Shown here: positions 56,068-64,000 of the stretch, one piece after another
Position numbering within the stretch: the first letter of the stretch is position 1
Layout of the letters: every line of letters starts with the position of its first letter
Origin: Herpetosiphon sp042688385
GTDB taxonomy: Bacteria > Chloroflexota > Chloroflexia > Chloroflexales > Herpetosiphonaceae
Assembly: GCF_042688385.1 (NCBI RefSeq)
Contig: NZ_JBHUPY010000005.1
Span: 372,001-436,000, forward strand
Length of the DNA stretch: 64,000 bases
Direction of reading: 5' to 3'
Position numbers and translations under genes: made by a program
The notes under the pieces: model-generated
Seen by the model: only the letters and a program-made list of their open reading frames with translations
Database searches by the model: none
What the model was told of the DNA's origin: nothing

Positions 56068-57011
56068 TAATGCGCATACATCGCTGCAATCACGCTGCGC
56101 AGTTGTTCAAATAGCGATTCAGGCCCTTTGATCAAGCGGGCATGTTCGCCATAGCCCAATAAAATGCGAATAATCTGAAATTCGCTAAATTCGCTGGCAT
56201 CAATCTCGATTTCATCATCGATATAACGAATCGCTTCAATCATAAATCGCTCGCTTACCCCACCACTGGCAAACGCAGCAGGCAAACGATAGGTAAAATG
56301 AATTTTGCGCCGTTCGCGCCGCAGTTGTTGCATATCTGGCAATAATTCTGGCGAGTTCTTCGTCAAATCAAAAATCATACGATCAAGCCGAAAGGTTAAA
56401 GTCATGCCATAGCGATAGCAATAGGCCAGCAGATAATAATGCCGATCGCGATATTCTAGCTCGTAGGGGTCGATCCGTGGGTGCAGTTGGGGCTGATCAC
56501 TGCTCAGCGATCGGTAATAAAAACTCACTTGTTGGCGCAGGCGAATTGCTTTTTCAAAAAAACGAATCCATTCCGCATAGGGCGTATAATCAATCGCTGG
56601 ATTAAACGCGACGCGCAGGGCTGGCCGCCGCTTCCAAGTCGTTTGTTGGGCCTGCGATAAATTGCTGGTCAAACGGGCGATAAATTGCTTAACTTGCGGT
56701 GTTATGGGATGGCCAAACCCAAAAAGATCGCGAATTGCCATCAGGGCTTCAAGGTCGTCATCAGCCAACACATACTGATTCGTGCTAATCTTCCAGCGTT
56801 TTGGCTTATTCTCCACCTCAATCTGATAACCGAAGGCACGCAAGCTATGTAAGTCGCGCCGAAATGCTCGTTGACCAGATTGCCCAGCAGGATATGGGTT
56901 GGCTAATGTTTGACAGATGCTCTCAAAGCTGTGCTGTTGCGCTAAAAGTAGGTCGCGGAGTTCGATTAGTCGCCAAATCAGGCTTGGCACTTCAGCTGCG
57001 AGCAAATCCAT
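56034..57011 (-). CDS. WYL-domain transcriptional regulator
   Basis: A 325-residue protein. The N-terminal 70 residues form an atypical winged helix (SFESICQTLANPYPAG then RAFRRDLHSLRAFGYQIEVE). The WYL domain at about 150-225 is clear: VSFYYRSLSSDQPQLHPRID followed by YELEYRDRHYYLLAYCYRYG and FRLDRM. A WCX-type extension follows. It flanks the CRISPR array on the side opposite the first WYL regulator, and is convergent with the solenoid gene. It may act on the RiPP cluster or the solenoid gene; neither is proven. Confidence 0.85.
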   Translation of the reverse strand: MDLLAAEVPSLIWRLIELRDLLLAQQHSFESICQTLANPYPAGQSGQRAFRRDLHSLRAFGYQIEVENKPKRWKISTNQYVLADDDLEALMAIRDLFGFGHPITPQVKQFIARLTSNLSQAQQTTWKRRPALRVAFNPAIDYTPYAEWIRFFEKAIRLRQQVSFYYRSLSSDQPQLHPRIDPYELEYRDRHYYLLAYCYRYGMTLTFRLDRMIFDLTKNSPELLPDMQQLRRERRKIHFTYRLPAAFASGGVSERFMIEAIRYIDDEIEIDASEFSEFQIIRILLGYGEHARLIKGPESLFEQLRSVIAAMYAHYHPSSAQETSE

Positions 57012-57174
57012 GAGCCTATTCCTTTATGCGATTGCTTGGCACTTAATCAGCGTAGTTTGCTATTATAACCAATTTTATTCTTGCTTAACAGCCCATGCTT
57101 GCTGCTTAAACCAAATGAGCCATGGCAGATCCACGGCTCGTTTGCTTGCTGGAAGAAATTAATGTTCTGGAGGT

Positions 57175-57348
57175 TTAGGGAATTTGGGTTCCTGGAGGAA
57201 CGTCGCTATCATCGCAGCCAGTGCCCGAGTAACCATTAATTGGGGCCAAACAGCCAACAATATCGTTAATTTCGGCGGCTTCTTCTTCGAGGTAGGTCAG
57301 GCCGAAGATCATGGTCGTTTCGTCAGTGTGGGTGGTTTCAAATTCCAT
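57175..57348 (-). CDS. Graspetide-like precursor peptide 3
   Basis: A 57-residue peptide with a ribosome site AAAGGAG before ATG 57348. The leader (residues 1-33) contains MIFGLTYLEEEAAEINDIVG then C. The presumed core has 24 residues: LAPINGYSGTGCDDSD followed by VPPGTQIP. It shares the leader and the GY(S/T)xTxCDDxD core pattern with the two upstream precursors. Thr/Ser hydroxyls and Asp side chains would be joined as esters by the ATP-grasp enzyme encoded nearby. Confidence 0.82.
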   Translation of the reverse strand: MEFETTHTDETTMIFGLTYLEEEAAEINDIVGCLAPINGYSGTGCDDSDVPPGTQIP

Positions 57349-57401
57349 GAATTGCACTCCTTTACACACAAATGGGGTTTGTTGCTGCCGAAAAGCTTGG
57401 C

Positions 57402-57560
57402 CTAGGGAATTGCGTCAACATCATCGCAGCTTGTGCCCGAATAGCCATCGATTGGCACAATACAGCCAACAATATCGTTAATTTCAGCAGCTTCTTCTTC
57501 GAGGTAGGTCAGGCCGAAAATAACCGGCAGTTCTTCGATTTTAGTGGTTTCGAATTCCAT
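57402..57560 (-). CDS. Graspetide-like precursor peptide 2
   Basis: A 52-residue peptide with AAGGAG before ATG 57560. The leader starts MEFETTKIEELPVIFGLTYL and continues EEEAAEINDIVGC. The core is IVPIDGYSGTSCDDVDAIP, 19 residues, the shortest of the three. A longer reading from 57593 would add 11 unconserved residues. The identical MEFETT start and leader show recent duplication with precursor 3. Confidence 0.83.
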   Translation of the reverse strand: MEFETTKIEELPVIFGLTYLEEEAAEINDIVGCIVPIDGYSGTSCDDVDAIP

Positions 57561-57611
57561 TGAATGCGACTCCTTAATATGCGAAATTTCCACAGACCAG
57601 CCTTGGATTGC

Positions 57612-57800
57612 TTAGGGAATTAGTTCGCCTGGATTACCGCCATCACTATCGTCACAGCCTGTGACGGTGTAGCCATCGCTGCCAATTGGCATCAAACAGC
57701 CGACTACATCTTGAATTTCAGCAGCTTCTTCTTCGAGGTAGGTCAAGCCGAAAATAATTACTTCTTCGCTTTTGGCTGCCAGCATTGTTTGTTCTTGCAT
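57612..57800 (-). CDS. Graspetide-like precursor peptide 1
   Basis: A 62-residue peptide, first of three after a strong promoter, with AGAGGA before ATG 57800. The leader contains VIIFGLTYLEEEAAEIQDVV then GC, which fits the classic EL-xx-I-x-GG processing motif with Cys in place of the last Gly. The core has 27 residues: LMPIGSDGYTVTGCDDSD, then GGNPGELIP. It is the most divergent of the three cores, with an insertion before GY and a longer tail. Confidence 0.82.
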   Translation of the reverse strand: MQEQTMLAAKSEEVIIFGLTYLEEEAAEIQDVVGCLMPIGSDGYTVTGCDDSDGGNPGELIP

Positions 57801-57862
57801 GATCGTTCCTCTTCAATTAGTTAAGATTAATGGAATTTTTGTTCGTTCCAGCAATGATCATG

Positions 57863-57890
57863 ATTATAGAAATAATCCGATTAATGTCAA
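57863..57890 (-). promoter_or_regulatory. Strong promoter of the precursor genes
   Basis: On the minus strand consensus TTGACA (57890-57885) and TATAAT (57868-57863) are 16 bp apart, about 60 bp before precursor 1. The stretch TTGACATTAATCGGAT recurs almost unchanged 3.8 kb upstream (61706-61690), before the ATP-grasp gene. The surrounding 250 bp are very AT-rich. Confidence 0.75.
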
Positions 57891-58131
57891 GATTAATATA
57901 GATATATTTGTAATTTTATAATGATTTTTGTAAATAGAAAATTTGATTGAATATTAAATAAATATATCCAAAGATAGCAATATTAAATGATTTTTGCTAT
58001 TTATTGGTGATTATCTGTGATATGTTAGCGTAAAAATACTCGGATATGATTATTCTATCAGCTTTATAGATTGATAGAACGCTCGACGCAGCACCTACCT
58101 TTCTTAACGATGGTTTCTAAATCTAAGGGCG

Positions 58132-58169
58132 AATTCCCTGCTGCCTTGATTGCAAAACAGCAGGGAATT
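58132..58169 (-). terminator. Stem-loop after the exporter gene
   Basis: AATTCCCTGCTG (58132-58143) and CAGCAGGGAATT (58158-58169) form a perfect 12-bp stem 5 bp after the exporter stop codon. No U-run follows on the minus strand, so it may attenuate rather than fully stop transcription, or protect the mRNA 3' end. Confidence 0.6.
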
Positions 58170-58174
58170 GAATT

Positions 58175-60394
58175 TTAAGCTGTTCGTTGATTCAAATTGG
58201 TTGCAGCTATCTGCTCGATTGGCTCGCTGAGTGGCTTCGTAAGCTGACCCTTAATCAAATTGTAGTAGTGGCCAGCTTGGGCCAATAATTGCTCATGGCT
58301 GCCCGATTCGATAATTTCGCCAGCATCCATCACCAAAATGCGGTCGGCGCGTAAAATCGTACTGAGCCGATGGGCAATAACCACGGTTGTGCGGCCAGCA
58401 CGATTTTCTTCGAGCGCTTGCAAAAAGCCTTGTTCGGTCGCGCTATCTAAGTTGCTCGTGGCCTCGTCGAGAATCAAAATTGGTGCGTTTTTGAGCAATG
58501 CCCGCGCAAGCGTAATGCGCTGGCCTTGGCCTGAGGAGAAATTATCACCGCCGCGCGCTACTTGCGATTCGTAGCCATACATCTGGCCTGCAATAAATTC
58601 ATCTGCTTGGGCAATTTTTGCTGCATTGCGAATTAATTCTAGATCAGTATCACGCATTAATGTAATGTTTTCGCGAATTGATTGCTGCATCAAGCGCGTA
58701 TTTTGAAAAACAGCACTAATTGCGTTACGTAATTCATCAGGCTTGATTTGGCGCGTACTAATTCCATCAATTAATACATCACCATGGCTTGGCAAATAAA
58801 ATCCTGCGATCAAATTTGCCAATGATGTTTTACCTGAGCCAGTTTCGCCCACAATTGCTACGGTTTCACCAGGTTTGATTTCAAAATTAAGTTTCTTCAG
58901 CACCATTTTGTTGCGCAGATAAGCAAAATGCACATCGTTAAATTTAATCTCACCTTTGATTTCTGGTAAAGCAACAACATCATTCGCCCGTGATTCTTCA
59001 TCAGGCAAGGTCATAATTTCATCCATACGCTCAATTCCCAATAATGCTGTGCGCATATTCAGAATTGTTGCAGGCAAGCGTTGAATTGGTTGTAAATAGA
59101 AGGCAACCATTCCAAATAACACCACCAACTCGCCTGGTGTCATGCTGCCTGCGAAAACTTGGCTACTTCCATACCATAAAATCGAGGCTGTAATTAACGA
59201 GGTTGCTAAAACACTCCATGCACTGGGCAATGCGATATTAATTCGACTATCCATCCGTGATTTAGTAAAATTAGCTAATTTCTCGTTAAGTAAAGCTTTA
59301 TATTGTTCTTCAGCACCAAAAACTTTGATCGTTCTTACACAATCAAATACATCAACCATATGTGAAGTAAATTCTTCCATGTGAATAATCGATGATAGTT
59401 GAACGTTATAAACCCGATCATTCAGCGAGAAGAGTACAAACCAGACTAATGGCAATGCCGCAGCAGCGATTAATGCAGCAATTGGGTTATAGAAGGCAAT
59501 AATGCCTAATGCAGTTACAAACATCGCTGTATCAGCTAAAATCGTGATTAAACCTTCGGAGAGTGCCAATTGGATTCCATCGGCCTGCGTTACGCGTAAA
59601 ACCAAGCCAGGAATACAACGCACATCAAAAACTTTCATTGGTAAGCGCAACAAGCGATCAATATACTTGGCTGAATAACTTTGATGCACCCGTTGACCAA
59701 CCCGTGCACTGAGCCATAAACGGCCAAATTGGAGCGCCGATTGAAAAACACTGACTAAAATTAAGCCTACGCCTAAGGCAAAAAGCAACGCTTGATCGCG
59801 ATTAGGCAAAATCGAGTCAATCAAGATTTGCATAAAAAACGAGGTTATCCAGCCTAACGAGGTTGCGAGCAGGGCAAAAAACAGCACAATGCCCAAAATA
59901 AGCTTATGTTGGCGTGCAAGTTGCAGCAAGGTTTTGAGCGGCTTAACTTCAAGTTCGCGTGGTTTGAGGGCTGCGGTTGGCTTGAATTCAACCAAATAGC
60001 CACTCCACATGGCTTCAAATTCGGTTTTGCTGAGCGTGCGCAAACCTCGGCTGGGATCAAGTACAACTACCGAGTTTGGCGACCATTTGTAAATCACCAC
60101 ATAATGGCCTTCGCCACCTTTGAGGTGGGCGATCGCTGGCAGTTGCACATGTTGCAGGGCGCTATAAATGGCTTGGGCTGGCCGCGATTCAAGCCCGATT
60201 GCGCGCCCGCCATCGCGCAAACCAGCCAAACTTGTGCCATTGCGATCAGCGCCAACCAAATTGCGTGCTTGCTCCAAGGTAATGCGGTGTTTGTAGAAAT
60301 GCGCTACCGATGCAAAGACCGAGGGGCCGCAATCTCGCCCTTCCGAGGCGCGAATCCATGGTAAGCGGCGATAAATTAACGTCTTATTGAGCAT
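58175..60394 (-). CDS. Peptidase-containing ABC exporter (C39 domain)
   Basis: A 739-residue exporter that should cut the leader and export the peptide. The N-terminal C39 cysteine protease shows SEGRDCGPSVFASVAHFYKH (Cys about 22), GEGHYVVIYKW (His) and VLDPSRG (Asp). Membrane helices occupy about 165-440. The ATPase has GETGSGKTSLANLIAG, the signature FSSGQGQR (instead of LSGGQ), LILDEATSNLD and VIAHRLSTI. ATG 60394 follows CAGGAGG and overlaps the ATP-grasp gene by 11 bp. The intact protease supports processing at the GC site of the precursors. Confidence 0.94.
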   Translation of the reverse strand: MLNKTLIYRRLPWIRASEGRDCGPSVFASVAHFYKHRITLEQARNLVGADRNGTSLAGLRDGGRAIGLESRPAQAIYSALQHVQLPAIAHLKGGEGHYVVIYKWSPNSVVVLDPSRGLRTLSKTEFEAMWSGYLVEFKPTAALKPRELEVKPLKTLLQLARQHKLILGIVLFFALLATSLGWITSFFMQILIDSILPNRDQALLFALGVGLILVSVFQSALQFGRLWLSARVGQRVHQSYSAKYIDRLLRLPMKVFDVRCIPGLVLRVTQADGIQLALSEGLITILADTAMFVTALGIIAFYNPIAALIAAAALPLVWFVLFSLNDRVYNVQLSSIIHMEEFTSHMVDVFDCVRTIKVFGAEEQYKALLNEKLANFTKSRMDSRINIALPSAWSVLATSLITASILWYGSSQVFAGSMTPGELVVLFGMVAFYLQPIQRLPATILNMRTALLGIERMDEIMTLPDEESRANDVVALPEIKGEIKFNDVHFAYLRNKMVLKKLNFEIKPGETVAIVGETGSGKTSLANLIAGFYLPSHGDVLIDGISTRQIKPDELRNAISAVFQNTRLMQQSIRENITLMRDTDLELIRNAAKIAQADEFIAGQMYGYESQVARGGDNFSSGQGQRITLARALLKNAPILILDEATSNLDSATEQGFLQALEENRAGRTTVVIAHRLSTILRADRILVMDAGEIIESGSHEQLLAQAGHYYNLIKGQLTKPLSEPIEQIAATNLNQRTA

Positions 60395-61442
60395 TAACAG
60401 CCTCCTGAGCCAAAGGAATCGGATAATCGATGCTGGCAGCTTGCAACATTGCTGCAAAATGTTCATAAATTGGCATGCCGGTGAGACGGGCAATCCAATC
60501 GAATTGGCCGTTGGGATTGATTTCGAGGAAAATATGCTCGCCTTCGGGCGTGACAATCATGTCGATGCTGCCAAATACCAGCTGCAAGCGATCCATATAG
60601 TTGCGCACTTTGGCGGCTAAATCATCAGGCAAGGCATATACTTGATGCGGCGTGTTGGGAATATCGTAGCGTCGCCAATCTTCGCGCGCTCGTTCGCTAC
60701 TTTGCGAGTGGATAGAGCAGGCAAAAATTTCGCGGCCAACTACTACAATTCGCAGTTCAAAGGCTTTATCGACATAAGGTTGGAAAATACCAGGCGTGGG
60801 AACTGCATTACGTGCATTGCTAAAGTGTTGCTTCGAAACTCGATTAGTCAATAACTTGGCAATTTTGCTTGGTTCTTCATCTTTTGCAGGAATCATCTTG
60901 AAAAATGGCCGAAACGGCTTATAAATAATTGAATCGGCGTGTTGCTCGTAGAAATCTTGGGCATAGGGCAAGTGCGCGGTAAAAAGCGTATCGGGGATAT
61001 TAAAACCTACATCAGCAGCAACCCATAACTGCGCACATTTTTCTTCAAAGGCATCGTGAAATGGTGGCGGATTGATGCAGAAAATATTATGACATTTGAT
61101 TGCTAAGACAATTCCTTTATATAACGCGCCCCATTCGCCAGAAAAGAAATTCCATTCGTCATGTTGTTTAGCTAATTGCTGATAGCGTTCAAGCAAGGGT
61201 TCTGGTCGCCAGCTACGCCAAATCCATGCAGCACTCACATCAGTTGCAAAATTAATTTCACGCTCAGCTAAGCGTAAAATTGCTTGCGCTGTACCATCTG
61301 CTGCCCGATTGATGCGGAATGAGGCGTTTTGCTCCATAACTTCTTGGCTTAATACCACAACTTCTTGACCCTGCGCCTCCAAAAGCTCACGGACACTAAC
61401 CACCGTTGTATCGGTTAAAAGCTTGGTAATGATTAAGATCAT
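60384..61442 (-). CDS. ATP-grasp peptide ligase (graspetide maturase, MvdD-like)
   Basis: A 352-residue ATP-grasp enzyme. The N-terminus MILIITKLLTDTTVVSVREL is typical of MvdC/MvdD-type maturases of omega-ester peptides. SIIYKPFRPFF is the ATP-binding lysine strand. FGSIDMIVTPEGEHIFLEIN then PNGQFDWIARLTG holds the Mg-binding Glu and Asn. It should form ester (or amide) links between Asp/Glu side chains and Ser/Thr (or Lys) in the cores. Only one such ligase is present and the cores lack Lys, so ester-only products are expected. ATG 61442 follows AAGGAG. Confidence 0.88.
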   Translation of the reverse strand: MILIITKLLTDTTVVSVRELLEAQGQEVVVLSQEVMEQNASFRINRAADGTAQAILRLAEREINFATDVSAAWIWRSWRPEPLLERYQQLAKQHDEWNFFSGEWGALYKGIVLAIKCHNIFCINPPPFHDAFEEKCAQLWVAADVGFNIPDTLFTAHLPYAQDFYEQHADSIIYKPFRPFFKMIPAKDEEPSKIAKLLTNRVSKQHFSNARNAVPTPGIFQPYVDKAFELRIVVVGREIFACSIHSQSSERAREDWRRYDIPNTPHQVYALPDDLAAKVRNYMDRLQLVFGSIDMIVTPEGEHIFLEINPNGQFDWIARLTGMPIYEHFAAMLQAASIDYPIPLAQEAVNAQ

Positions 61443-62252
61443 TGCGAACTCCTTGCTACGTGTAGCGTCACATGAATTTTCTAGGGCAATCAATATTTTT
61501 GGGTATAGCAAAGCTGGGCTTGGCGCAGCAGTTGAATTAATTGAGTGATATGCTCAATTTTGGCCAAGCTTAACGATGCTGCCTGCTCAACGAGCATGCA
61601 GATTGGGTATTGCGACGAATAGCGCTAAAAAGCGTTGACCAAGGCTTGAATAAAACCTTGAAACGTGTGGTAATAACCTAATTAAATACATCCGAATTAA
61701 TGTCAATTCAGATCGTTTAATCAGATACCTATCCGAACATCCAGCCAAGTTATTGATTAAGGGTTGTGTGATTGAGCAAGATTTGCCAAGAGTTTACTGG
61801 TCGGTTTAGGAACATGCGGAAGGGGAGCAAGAAGATTCCTAAATCACGATCAGGGTGAATTTTTCGATAGTAACAACCACATAATGCCTTTGGGAAAGCA
61901 AAAACAATCGATGGGAGTGCCATCCGTTTGCCAATGGTTTATATGTTACGATCGAGTTGGGATAACCGCGTAGGGGAATAGAGTATGGGTAGAATTGCGG
62001 TATGCGAGCCATCATAACAATAACTTGAAATACTGTCAACTTTTGGCCTAAAAAAACCGCATAGCTGCATACTACAAGCGCTTTTTAATCTTTTATTGAT
62101 TACTTTAAGGAAGATTGGTAAATAAAGCATTAAAAATTAGCTACTTAAACAAATCTGCCATGCACATTAAGCTATTGAGCATGGCACTAGGCGATTAAAT
62201 GTTCAACGTTAACCAATCTCTGCGCTGGCTGCATATTCGCTGTAAAGCCCAG
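61443..62252. other. Long AT-rich intergenic region
   Basis: No convincing gene in 810 bp. On the minus strand TTGACATTAATTCGGAT (61706-61690) repeats the -35 region of the precursor promoter with one inserted base, but the -10 following it is weak. The rest is AT-rich without long palindromes. The ATP-grasp mRNA may start within it, giving a 5' leader of over 200 nt. Confidence 0.45.
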
Positions 62253-62618
62253 CTACGGAGATTCAGCTTTGAGTTGGATGAGTGCTTCCAGTTCGCTGGT
62301 GCTCTGTAGAAGATCGCCAATTAACATCCCTAAACGAAGCTGCTCGTTCGCATACACAATCAGGTAGCAGCTTGGTTGAACTGGCAAAATGACGATTGTT
62401 TGCGTTGTACTTCTAATGATCAAGTAGCTTTCAATTGGCTGCTCCAAGGTGAGGATGATATACGGTGAAACCTGAATGCCTATTGGCAGGCGCACAATGT
62501 CATGTCTCTCACGAACCGCCGTTATAAAGTTGAGATGGACAAACACGAGATTATCAAGCGAGGGTAATTTTTGTAGTAGATCGATTAAATAATCGCTAAT
62601 TAAGCTAATCTGCATCAT
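62253..62618 (-). CDS. Small protein, possibly roadblock/LC7-like
   Basis: A 121-residue soluble protein of alternating beta strands flanked by helices (ISDYLIDLLQKLPSLDNLVF at the start; CYLIVYANEQLRLGMLIGDL near the end). Size and ending resemble roadblock/LC7 proteins that partner small GTPases, but no GTPase gene is near and the match is weak. It overlaps the upstream gene by 14 bp, so both are co-translated. Confidence 0.6.
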   Translation of the reverse strand: MMQISLISDYLIDLLQKLPSLDNLVFVHLNFITAVRERHDIVRLPIGIQVSPYIILTLEQPIESYLIIRSTTQTIVILPVQPSCYLIVYANEQLRLGMLIGDLLQSTSELEALIQLKAESP

Positions 62619-62964
62619 TCACTCCACGTAAATGATAGATAATTGTAGTTTGTGTTTGCTCACGGATGACCCATTCTGCGAGCTGTGGTTCATGGAACAA
62701 TAAATCATCAAGTGCTTTATACAATGCCTCATAGAGTTGTGGTACTGAAAATGGAAGTTGCCTAAGTTCAAGGTCGTTTTTATAGACTGTTAAGGCATTG
62801 CTATCAATAATGATAGCTGCAGCTGCTTCGTGGAAGCCAAATTTTATCCATTCTAGGACTATTAATCCAGCCTCGCCTGTTCGTAAGGCGATGGTTTTGC
62901 GCTTCAAGCGCTGAAGATAATTGACCATTGGATGCATTTGCATAGCCTCAGTACAAATTTCCAT
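62605..62964 (-). CDS. Small protein, unknown
   Basis: A 119-residue protein with a basic N-terminal helix (YLQRLKRKTIALRTGEAGLI) and a beta-rich middle (AAAAIIIDSNALTVYKNDLE). No motif is recognised. It lies between two other small genes in one direction with 8-bp or overlapping junctions, suggesting a complex of small proteins. ATG 62964 follows AAAGAG. Confidence 0.6.
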   Translation of the reverse strand: MEICTEAMQMHPMVNYLQRLKRKTIALRTGEAGLIVLEWIKFGFHEAAAAIIIDSNALTVYKNDLELRQLPFSVPQLYEALYKALDDLLFHEPQLAEWVIREQTQTTIIYHLRGVNDAD

Positions 62965-62972
62965 CAAACTCT

Positions 62973-63416
62973 TTAGCGCTTGGCTTCAGCATCAAAGAAG
63001 GGTTTTAGCACATCGCCATAGCTGAGTAAATAGACTTCGAGGGTATTAAGCGTTGGCATTGTTGTCCAATCGGCGGTCATAATATGCGCATGAATCGCTT
63101 CGATGGCTTCAATCGCTGCTTTGCGCTCAAATCTTGGTAAGGGTTCTTGGCCAAGGTAGGTGCGCTTGGCTCCATCCATATGGGCATAGCCAAGGGTGAC
63201 TTTATAATCAGCAATGCCATACGGTGTGGAGGTGTAGGGCAGCTCTGCATGCAGCCATGTTTGCACTGCATCAGCGATTTGCTGGCGAGGTTCGAAGGCT
63301 AGGGTTGGGGTTACGTCCCAGCCTTTGGCGCTGAAGCCCCGATGATTATTGATGGTAGCCCTGGCGCTCTGTTCAATCCGCCGCAAAAACCACCATTGCT
63401 TAAGCTTGCGCAGCAT
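62973..63416 (-). CDS. Small protein, unknown
   Basis: A 147-residue soluble protein, first of a three-gene minus-strand unit. It has a basic start (MLRKLKQWWFLRRIEQSARA) and a mixed alpha/beta body (GIADYKVTLGYAHMDGAKRT). No family is recognised. The partner genes follow after 8 bp or with overlap. Confidence 0.6.
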   Translation of the reverse strand: MLRKLKQWWFLRRIEQSARATINNHRGFSAKGWDVTPTLAFEPRQQIADAVQTWLHAELPYTSTPYGIADYKVTLGYAHMDGAKRTYLGQEPLPRFERKAAIEAIEAIHAHIMTADWTTMPTLNTLEVYLLSYGDVLKPFFDAEAKR

Positions 63417-63623
63417 ATGCTTCTCCTACTCAATCCTAGGCGAATTTGTTTGCGCTCAGTATAGCGGGCTGCAAGTGCTGCACCATCAATCAAATGGTGG
63501 AACTGGGGTCATAAATTAGGCTGTAATCTCAGTTAATTGGGCTATGCGAATTTTTACATATGCGGTAGACTAGGGCTACGCAGCGTCGCGCCGATCATCT
63601 TTTTACCAGCGTAGGGTATCGCT

Positions 63624-64000
63624 ATGCCGATGACCAATCAATCAATTGCCGCCCGCCGTTCACCAGTCGCAGCCAAAGCAACCAGCCAGCATCCATTGCG
63701 GCTTTTATTCAATTTATATCGCGAAGATTGGGGCAAATTGGCGCTAGCCAGCCTAATCTATATTGTCAAGCATAGTCCGGTTTGGATTATGCCATTAATT
63801 ACCGCCGACATTATTAATATTATTTCGAGCCAAGGTCAAATTGGCTTGGGCCGTTTATGGTTCGATGGCTTCTTATTGTTAATCGTCTTGCTGCAAAATA
63901 TTCCAACCCAATATGTCTATATTCGCTTGTTGAGTTTGGCAATTCGGCGCATGGAAAGCAAATTGCGTTCGATGTTGGCTCAGCAACTGCAATTAATGTC
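63624..64000 (+). CDS. ABC exporter membrane domain (5' part)
   Basis: An ORF that runs open off the right end of the window (125 codons seen). After a basic N-terminus (about 25 residues) it reads like the first two helices of a type-1 ABC exporter: LASLIYIVKHSPVWIMPLIT, then ADIINI and GFLLLIVLLQN. YVYIRLLSLAIRRMESKLRS is the typical coupling region. The ATPase lies beyond the window. ATG 63624 or 63630 may be the start. Confidence 0.8.
   Translation, partial: MPMTNQSIAARRSPVAAKATSQHPLRLLFNLYREDWGKLALASLIYIVKHSPVWIMPLITADIINIISSQGQIGLGRLWFDGFLLLIVLLQNIPTQYVYIRLLSLAIRRMESKLRSMLAQQLQLM

Overview
The window looks like a chromosomal piece of a filamentous member of the Chloroflexota, most likely Herpetosiphon or a close relative. 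This is inferred from roughly even base composition, a giant DUF11/PKD surface protein ending in a YxPxI-type tail, palindromic intergenic repeats and the gene repertoire. No rRNA or tRNA gene was seen.

Layout. 1-1.5 kb: end of an oligopeptide-type ABC permease pair. 1.5-4.3 kb: flavodoxin-like protein, NmrA-like reductase and MerR regulator, with repeats between. 4.6-12.8 kb: one 2,726-residue exported protein. 12.9-14.4 kb: LOG-family protein and endonuclease III. 15-29.3 kb: carbohydrate block with a GH1 beta-glucosidase behind a LacI-type operator, a GlxA-type regulator paired with a membrane paralogue, an autoregulated LacI regulator, and a tight operon of a family-5 binding lipoprotein, two permeases, two ATPases, a GH35-like beta-galactosidase and an unknown protein. 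29.4-36.9 kb: TPR-GGDEF protein, DUF2254 membrane protein, STAS-like and MazG-like proteins, O-antigen-ligase-like protein and small proteins. 37-53.5 kb: a complete type I-B CRISPR-Cas locus (HTH protein, WYL regulator, an 80-residue ORF, cas8-cas7-cas5-cas3-cas6-cas1-cas2-cas4) with an array of 79 repeats and 78 spacers. 53.5-57 kb: alpha-solenoid protein and a second WYL regulator. 57.2-61.4 kb: a graspetide-like RiPP cluster of three precursors, a C39-peptidase ABC exporter and an ATP-grasp ligase. 62-64 kb: three small unknown genes and the start of another ABC exporter.

The most notable feature lies in the 200 bp between the WYL gene and the cas operon. On the minus strand there is a predicted promoter, a degenerate CRISPR repeat whose hairpin is kept by compensatory changes and whose 8-nt handle is intact, a short spacer, and a second degenerate repeat. 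The first 20 nt of that spacer match DNA immediately upstream of the cas -35 box. The only mismatches are at positions 6 and 18, and the flank is CCC. CCG is the flank independently inferred from two overlapping array spacers. This predicts a crRNA-like RNA with which Cascade represses its own operon, comparable to the CreR and CreA RNAs described elsewhere.

The second notable system is the RiPP cluster. Its leaders end in a double-glycine-like motif reading GC rather than GG, and its cores share a GY(S/T)xTxCDDxD pattern. All functions are predictions from sequence alone; no database search was run.
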